Source of the DNA: Luidia sarsii
Lineage: Eukaryota; Echinodermata; Asteroidea; Paxillosida; Luidiidae
NCBI GenBank assembly: GCA_949987565.1
Contig: OX465118.1
Coordinates: 8,183,564 to 8,247,563, forward strand
Direction of reading: 5' to 3'
Length of the DNA stretch: 64,000 nucleotides
Shown here: piece by piece, positions 57,085 to 64,000 of the stretch
Layout: each line of letters begins with the position of its first letter
Numbering within the stretch: position 1 is the stretch's first letter
Position numbers and translations under genes: made by a program
Notes under the pieces: generated by a model
Database searches by the model: none
Told to the model about the DNA's origin: nothing
The model's input: the letters and a program-made list of their open reading frames with translations, nothing else

Positions 57085-57880
57085 CCGGAAGGGAGGGAGG
57101 CAGGGAGGCGGGGAGAGAGAGAGGGGGGAATGTTGGAGAGAGAGGGAGACAGAGGGAGGAGAGAACAAGATGGAGAGAGAGGGGAGAATAAGGAGAGTGA
57201 GAGAGAGGGGAGGGAGAGAGAGGGGGATAGAGAGAGATAGAGATATAGATAGAGATAGATAGAGAGAGACAGCAAGATAGAGAGAGATAGAGAATGAGAA
57301 AGAGAGAGCCAGATGGAGAGAGAGAAAGGGGGAGAGAAAGAGATAGATAGAGAGAAAGAGAGAGAGAGGGAGAGGGGGGGAGAAGAGAGAAAGGGAAAGG
57401 GAGGGAGAGAGAGAAAGAAAGGGGGAAGGGGGGAGAAAGAGAGGGAAGGAGGGAGGGAGAGAGAGAAAAGAGAGAGAGGGAGAGAGAGGGAGAGAGAGAG
57501 GGGAGGGAAGTAGGGAGGGGAAAGAGAGAGGGAGAGAGAGGGAGGGAGGGAGAGAGAGAGGGGGAGAGAGGGAGAGAGAGGGAAGGGTGGAGAGAGGGAG
57601 AGAGAGAGGAAGAGAGAGGGAGAGAGAGAGGGGAAGGAGTGAGGGAGAGACAAGGTACCGAGAGGAAATTGAGAGGGGTGAGAGAGGGGAGAGAGGGGGA
57701 GAGGGGGAGAGAGAGGGAGGGGGAAGGGAAAGAGAGAGGGGGACGGAGGGAAGGAGAGGCAAGGGTATAGATATTGAGAGGGGTAACAGAGGGGAGATAG
57801 AATGGTGGAGAGAGGGAGAGTTTGGAGGGATAGAGAGGGGGGAAGGGGGCGATAGATATTGAAAGGGCAGAGAGAGTTCG
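57085..57880. repeat. GA-rich tract
   Basis: GAGAGA, GGGAGA and GATAGA purine DNA of about 800 bp. Minus frames up to 385 codons are Ser/Leu/Pro artefacts. Confidence 0.96.
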
Positions 57881-58884
57881 AAATAAAAAAGAATATAAAA
57901 ATGCTAATGGCGCGACTACGTTGGGGTAAGATATGAATGCGCAATCTTGGTATGATTTAAATGGGCATTTAATAGAGGGACGTCGTTTCAAATTCACTTT
58001 TTGCTTTTTTTTTTTGCTTCGTTGTTTTATCGGGTCGGGGTGTTTGGCGCGCAGAATCCACTTACCAAATTGCATTATTCGTTTTACCGTCACTATCGTC
58101 GTCCCCCCTCAAAATAAGAAAAAAAAAATTATATATTATCGACGCTGAAAAGATTTTCCTCTCCTTTCTCGTCGAAAGTGTTGAGGGCGACGCATCGATT
58201 TTGTGCCCCGGCCGACTGACTGGCTTGTGACCATGAATTCCGAGTAATTTGATAAGTATTTCCGATGACAAAAGCCTTTCGCTTTGTCGGGGCTACGCAG
58301 ACAAATCCTCGACAAGGTTTTTTTTTTTTTTTTGGGTATACCCACCCCCCCCCCCAAAAAAAAGAAATTTAATTCGCCCGCGAAAAAGCACACTTCAGAC
58401 ACGACAAGCCTTGAGCGAATCACGAGAGGAACGACGGTATATACCGAATTAGTTTTGCTCAGGAAATTAAAAAAACCACCAGAAAACAAAAAGCTGTCGC
58501 AGGCACAAACAGGTAATCTTTTAGTTACAGAGTTCCGTCGACCTTCATCGACTGCTATTTGATTTACTATTGACCGGCTGAAATTTTGATCCAATATGGG
58601 TTTTTTTTTCTTTCTCGGCGTTACCTCCAAAAGACGGTCACGCTACGTAAAAGCCGGTCGAGCGCTTAATTCCCCGAAGTATCTGGGCACGGATAAGATC
58701 TACGAACCGGGGCAGTTCCGTTCAATCCCTCGCACTTATCGGCAGTGAATGGGCCAGACTGTTTGGCTGTCGGGGGATTTTTGGCTCACAAAAACGGCAC
58801 TCCATATAAGTGAATTATTCATTCACTTTATTAGCCTAAGTCTAACTTTTCGCTATTTATTTCGTCTTTCGCTCTATTCTATTC
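57881..58884. other. Non-coding intron stretch
   Basis: Mixed sequence. At 58319-58364 there is a T15-GGG-TATA-CCC-C11-A8 hairpin-like string. No gene recognised. Confidence 0.5.
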
Positions 58885-59745
58885 TATTTCATTCTCTGCT
58901 CTGCTCTACCCTGCCCTGCCCTGCCCTGCCCTGCCATGCCCTGCCATGCCCTGCCCTGCTCTGCTCTGCTCTGCTCTACCCTGCCCTACCCTGCCCTGCC
59001 CTGCCCTGCCATGCCCTGCCATGCCCTGCCATGCCCTGCCCTGCCCTGCTCTACCCTGCCCTACCCTGCCCTGCCCTGCTCTACCCTGCCCTACCCTGCC
59101 CTGCCCTGCTCTGCTCTGCTCTGCTCTGCTCTGCCCTGCCCTGCCCTGCTCTGCCCTACCCTGCCCTGCCCTGCCCTGATCTACCCTGCTCTGCTCTGCT
59201 CTGCTCTGCTCTGCTCTGCCCTGCCCTGCTCCGCTCTGCTCCGCTCTGCCCCGCTCTGTTCCGCTCTGCTCCGCTCTGTTCCGCTCTGCCCCGCTCTGCT
59301 CCGCTCTGTTCCGCTCTGCTCCGCTCTGCCCCGCTCTGTTCCGCCCTGCTCCGCTCTGTTCCGCTCTGCCCCGCTCTGCTCCGCTCTGCCCCGCTCTGCT
59401 CCGCTCTGCTCCGATCCGCTCCGATCCGCTCCGATCCGCTCTGATCCGATCTATTTCGTTCCGCTCCGATCCGATCTGTTTCGTTCCGATTCGATCCGTT
59501 CCGTTCCGTTTTCGATTCGATCAGTTCCGATCCGATCCGATCCGATCCGATCCGATCCGATCCGATCCGTTCCGATTCGATCCGTTCCGTTTTTGATTCG
59601 ATCCGTTCCGATCCGATCTGATCCGTTTCGTTTACGATTCGATCCGTTCCGATCCGATTCGATCCGTTTCGATCCGATTCGATCCGTTCCGATCCGATCC
59701 GATCCGTTCCGTTTTTTATTCGATCGATCCTATTCGATTCGATTC
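58885..59745. repeat. Graded pentamer array (CCCTG to CTCTG to TCCGA)
   Basis: About 170 pentamers whose sequence changes stepwise: CCCTG/CCATG at 58910-59100, CTCTG to about 59220, alternating CCGCT-CTGCT to about 59410, then CCGAT/TCCGT to 59745. Frames such as Cys-Pro-Ala-Leu are artefacts. Confidence 0.96.
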
Positions 59746-60343
59746 TAAATCAATATTCTGATCTTCAATCTTCCTTACACGGTGCCCCCAAACTCAATAA
59801 CGAATAGTGTGTGTCAAGGATCGAACAAACAGGGAAAAACAATCTCGTAAAGGTTTGTTCGTTCTTACCTCCCTCTCTTTAAAAAAATAAAATAAATATT
59901 GCCCGACTACATGAGAAAAAAACCTACAATTGTGGTATTTTTAAGCGGCCGGGCTGGCTCATTGGGTTTGGGTAAAATTACGTAGATGAAATGGTCCGCA
60001 CACCGGATACTGTTGCCGGTTTTTTTTAATATCCACACAATCGGAAGCAGAACAAACTTCATTCTAGCTAATCCCCCCCAATCCTTCCCTTCCACTCCCC
60101 CTCCCCACCCTCTCGGCGTGGCGATATGCCCTTGAGCCACAGCCGTTTTCAAAATTGAAACTATGTGTCATTGTGTGAATCCATGTTTGCTTCGAAAATT
60201 ACATCGGTTATCATAGTTAGAAGCAACGGCAGCTGTCCAAACTAGAGCAGTGCTCGCGGAGAGGGAGGGGGGGAGTGAGAGAAGGAAAAAAATTGGTGAT
60301 GCGGCCAATTTCACTTCTCATTCTCATGGGGATAGGGCAGGTA
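59746..60343. other. Non-coding intron stretch, nothing recognised
   Basis: Mixed sequence without recognisable features. Confidence 0.5.
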
Positions 60344-61090
60344 TTAGGGAAGGAGAGAGAGGTTGATAGAGAGTGAGTGAGAGAGAGAGAGAGAGGGGGG
60401 GAGAGAGAGGGAGAGAGGGAGAGAGAGAGAGGGAGAGAGAGAGAGAGGGAGAGAGAGCGGGAGAGAGGGAGAGAGACAGAAAGGGATAGCGAGGGGAGAT
60501 AGGTGGAGAGAGACGGGGAGAGACGGAGAGAGGTGGAGAGAGGTTGAGAGATAGAGAGGGAGAGATGATGGGAGAGAGGCGGAGAGAGAAGTGGAGACAG
60601 AGGTGAAGGGGGGTGGAGAGAGGAGAGAGGTTGAGAGGGAGAGTGAGAGAGATGGAGACAGGTTGAGAGATAGAGAGAGAGAGATGATGCGAGAGAGGTG
60701 GAGAGAGAAGTGGAGACAGAGGTGAAGAGGGGTAGAGAGAGGAGAGAGGTTGGGAGAGAGAGGGAGAGAAGTGGAGAGAGGTTGAGAGATAGAGAGGGAG
60801 AGAGATGGGAGAGAGGTGGAGAGAGAAGTGGAGACAGAGGTGAAGAGGGGTGGAGAGAGGAGAGAGGTTGAGAGGGAGAGTGAGAGAGTTAGAGAGAGGC
60901 TGAGAGATAGAGGGAAGAGAGATGGAAGATAGGTGGGGAGAGAAGTGGAGAGAGAGTTGAATAGAGATGGAGAGAAAGAGGTGGAAAGAGAGAGAGAGAG
61001 GTGAGAGGAAAAGAGAGTGAGAGAGTGAGAGTTAACGAGCGGGGATGAGGGGGAACAGAGGGGAGAGAGAGAGGGGGAGGGGAGGGAGTG
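60344..61090. repeat. GA-rich tract with internal block repeats
   Basis: GAGAGA DNA in which a block with AGAAGTGGAGACAGAGGTGA recurs near 60588, 60706 and 60822. Minus frames are Ser/Leu-rich artefacts. Confidence 0.95.
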
Positions 61091-62539
61091 AGGGGTGGAT
61101 GGATGGAAGGAGGGAAATGAGAAGAAAGTGTTCAATAATGTCTTATCTGTTGACACGCATGTGTTTGGGTTATACCACTGCGAAGGAGGGGAGGCTGGGG
61201 GAACTGGAGGGTATTCGTTTATTTTTACGTATGCTATGTTCCATTTCGCCGAGGCGTGAACGCTGCAGGGGACGGTATGCTCCCACACCGGCGGTCCCCA
61301 AATCGGCGACACGGAGGGGTCGCAGATCGGCCTCCGGAGACCCCACCCCAACCTTCCCCCAAGATTCCTTCCCTCAAGATCCCTTCCCTCAAGATTCCTT
61401 CCCAATTGCTTGCTTTGTCACGTCTGTATGCCTATGTCATTATCGAATCCCAGCGTTGGGTTGCATTCCTATTATCGTGGCGCTTCTCGAAAAATATAAA
61501 AAAAGTTTTTATGAACCCTGGAGTGAACGTAACGCACCATGCTTCTTGAAAATCAACCGTAGCTGTCATATAATACAGGCAAAGTAAACCCCATTTGATT
61601 GTGTTGGTCAAAATTACGACATTTCTATGTAGGTAAAGGCTTAATGCAACACTGGGAAGATCGGGAAACATCGATGTCCACAGATTTCCTTCTAATTTAC
61701 ACAGGTTGTAGATGGTCGTGATAGAATCCTCTTGTTGAAATCTTACGGTCTGGGATGCTGTACTTTTCGAGAAATCTTCACTCAAACATCGACAAATAGT
61801 TATTACTCGCGAGTAATAAACTATTTCTTACACTACAGAACAGTAAACCGTGACTTTTTTTTGCATTTTTCTACTTTTACCATTTGAGCTAAAACCTTCG
61901 CAGTATTAGTTTTTTGAATGTTTCATGGTTTAACACACAAATTGTGGCCATTTGTTTGGACCTGTACCAACGTTGCATAGTGACTTCAACCAAAACAAAA
62001 CGATTTTGACCAACGTTGGTCATATCAATAACGGACTGCGTTATTATTTCACTGGTCACTGTGGATATCGAGGTCACCTTCTATCGGCTAGTCTTCTCCA
62101 ACAGGACAGAAAAGATACCTTTTACATGGCAAGCAAAACTTACACACGATTCTTCACTCAGAGCTTACTGTATAGATTGACGGACCGGTGGGCTTTTTAC
62201 CAAGCTAAAGGATACGTCTGCTTATTACGCACAGCAAATCTGACCATTAGTTGTTGGTTTTTTCTCTCTGTCGGGAAGCGTTTTGAGTGGCCATTGAATG
62301 CTTGAACAATAACACATTTGAAGCAAGAGTTTAGCATTTTGGACTTTTGTGATTGTACCTGCGGGCTTTCCCGGCAAACCCGAATTAGAACAGACTGAAT
62401 GAAGGGGCTCCTGGGTCCTGTCCTACACAGCAGAATAAAAATATCAAAGGTCACGGTTGCAGAGCGATTTGAAAAAAGGAAGTGGGATAGAATGGGGGAA
62501 AGCTTTTAGCAATAACACATTTAAAGACTGAATCTTCAG
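61091..62539. other. Non-coding intron stretch, nothing recognised
   Basis: Contains three copies of a 15-bp unit CCTCAAGATTCCTTC-type at 61357-61405. The rest is unique-looking, AT-rich DNA. No gene recognised. Confidence 0.5.
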
Positions 62540-62838
62540 TTGTCTAATCAGTCCTTTGTTCGTTTGTTTGTGTGTTTGTGTGTTTGTGTGTCGGGGTGAT
62601 GGTTGTTTGGCTGTATGTTTAGTCATTGTTATATATGCTTGCTAGTTACTGATATATCCAGGGGAATTCCTATGGGTTCCCCGTCTCATCGCATTTATTA
62701 CGTTCATTATATATATTTCTATTTTGCTTTTTCGCATTTTGTGATCTATGACCAGATTTTGTAGTGTAGTGGTTTGGGGGGCTTTGGAATGAAATAAAGG
62801 TCATTGATTGATTGATTGATAGATTGATAGATTGATAA
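62540..62838 (+). mobile_element. Non-LTR retrotransposon 3' end (candidate)
   Basis: AT-rich, non-coding sequence ending GGAATGAAATAAAGGTCATTG and then (ATTG)n/(ATAGATTG)n at 62804-62838. An AATAAA signal followed by a tetranucleotide tail is the usual 3' end of L2/CR1-type elements. No coding part is visible, so the call rests on the tail alone. Confidence 0.5.
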
Positions 62839-63296
62839 AAGAAGTGGTTGAGATGTTAATGGTCAAATTACGACGTAGGAAAAATGTTGATGAGGTGAAA
62901 ACTTAATGTTTGATGAATGAAATCCACTTCGGCCACAGTCGATCAGAAAATCCAGACATTAAAAACATACCAAGCGCTGCGCGAACGATTCTGGCCAAAC
63001 CTTTTTATTCATGTATTGATTCATCAATTTGTTCACAGTGCACGAAAGGATAATAATCAATTCTGTCAAATTAGTCGATTGCACCTAATCCTCAGTGATA
63101 ACTGCCGTGTGGTTTTCAGGCGAGATATAGCGACGAGTCCTGATTTAATTTATTCTAGGTTTTTATTTCTCTGTTGCTGTCAATGATTACTGACACCTCC
63201 CTCCCTATACACACACTATCCAATCCAACCCGCCTTCAGTGTATTGCGGCCGTTCGGCGTTTGCTCGAGCTACCCCTAGCCCAACCCCCTGCCATA
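62839..63296. other. Non-coding stretch, nothing recognised
   Basis: Mixed sequence without recognisable features. Confidence 0.5.
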
Positions 63297-63950
63297 CCAT
63301 AAAGTATGAAGAGTTCATATCTCAGGTCACTCACATCGTTCACGTACATTGTATTCGTTGTGCAGAAAGCCTTATTCGCTGTGCAGAAAGCCTTATTCGC
63401 TGTGCAGAAAGCCTTATTCGCTGTGCAGAAAGCCTTATTCGCTGTGCAGAAAGCCTTATTCGCTGTGCAGAAAGCCTTATTCGCTGTGCAGAAAGCCTTA
63501 TTCGCTGTGCAGAAAGCCTTATTCGCTGTGCAGAAAGCCTTATTCGCTGTGCAGAAAGCCATATTCGCTGTGCAGAAAGCCTTATTCGCTATGCAGAAAG
63601 CATTATTCGCTGTGCAGAAAGCCTTATTCGCTGTGCAGAAAGCCTTATTCGCTGTACAGAAAGCCTTATTTGCTATGCAGAAAGCCTTATTCGCTGTGCA
63701 GAAAGCCTTATTCGCTGTGCAGAAAGCCATATTCGCTGTGCAGAAAGTCTTATTCGCTGTGCAGAAAGCCTTATTCGCTGTGCAGGAAGCCTACCTCTAG
63801 CTTTCACGAAATGTATTTCACTTTGCCAATTCACACTAAACAATATGAAACTTCAACTGGTATAGCCCCCTCCCATTCCCCTTGCCCCCAACCCTTTAAA
63901 TTTATTGTTTGTGCACAACCATATAGGCCTATAGCGAATATGGGGTACGG
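63297..63950 (+). mobile_element. CGTACCACATATTCGC-family element carrying a 21-bp array
   Basis: Same family as 3268-3525, in the opposite orientation: the interior starts AGTATGAAGAGTTCAT and CAGGTCACTCACATCGTTCACGTAC-like, and the right end is GTTTGTGCACAAC...ATAGCGAATATGGGGTACGG. Between them, 63351-63792 is a tandem array of 21 copies of TTATTCGCTGTGCAGAAAGCC with few changes. Because 21 is a multiple of 3, all frames stay open and give heptapeptide repeats. The left terminal repeat is missing or strongly diverged. Confidence 0.85.
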
Positions 63951-64000
63951 ACAAAAATTGCCCCGCCTCCACCGTCCTTCCCAAAACCCAAGTGACGAAA

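Noticed and set aside
63236..63865. Heptapeptide-repeat open frames on both strands
   Set aside because: The 21-bp array keeps all frames open; the sequence is a transposon-internal minisatellite.

Overview
The window looks like intronic DNA from a large, repeat-rich animal genome. The supporting signs are spliced coding exons with GT/AG sites, a nuclear tRNA gene with a Pol III terminator, fragments of non-LTR retrotransposons, MITE and foldback elements, very long simple-sequence arrays, and two runs of exactly 200 N that mark assembly gaps. A marine invertebrate, perhaps a deuterostome such as an echinoderm or amphioxus, is my guess from the character of the repeats. The sequence alone does not fix the taxon.

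The only protein-coding gene I can support is a nicotinic acetylcholine receptor (Cys-loop ligand-gated channel) subunit on the + strand, seen as three consecutive exons. They lie at 23783-23916 (134 bp), 46094-46138 (45 bp) and 47279-47388 (110 bp). The 45-bp and 110-bp sizes and the intron phases (0, 0, 2) match the classical exons 3 and 4 of animal nAChR genes. The introns are about 22.2 kb and 1.14 kb. Neither the signal-peptide exon nor the exons for the Cys-loop and membrane segments were found, so the gene probably runs off the window on its 3' side and possibly on its 5' side. One tRNA-Leu(UAA) gene lies at 2759-2840.

Nearly everything else is repeat. Roughly a fifth of the window is long polypurine/polypyrimidine tract, often built from 5-, 8- or 12-bp units. 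Longer minisatellites have periods of 17, 19, 21, 22, 49, 50, 59, about 87 and 93 bp. Transposon traces include six copies of a TA-flanked MITE in long and short forms, a foldback family with at least eight copies or fragments, a 240-bp MITE with a 9-bp target duplication, tRNA-derived SINE remnants and 3' ends of several non-LTR elements.

The many long open frames in this window are by-products of simple repeats (poly-Leu/Ser/Pro, Arg/Glu/Gly) and are not listed as genes. No previously undescribed protein system was seen. The more unusual points are structural: a minisatellite apparently born inside a transposon, a MITE inserted in frame-neutral fashion into a dead retrotransposon, very long G-quadruplex-capable pentamer arrays, and mobile elements crowded within tens of bases of the splice sites of the 45-bp receptor exon.
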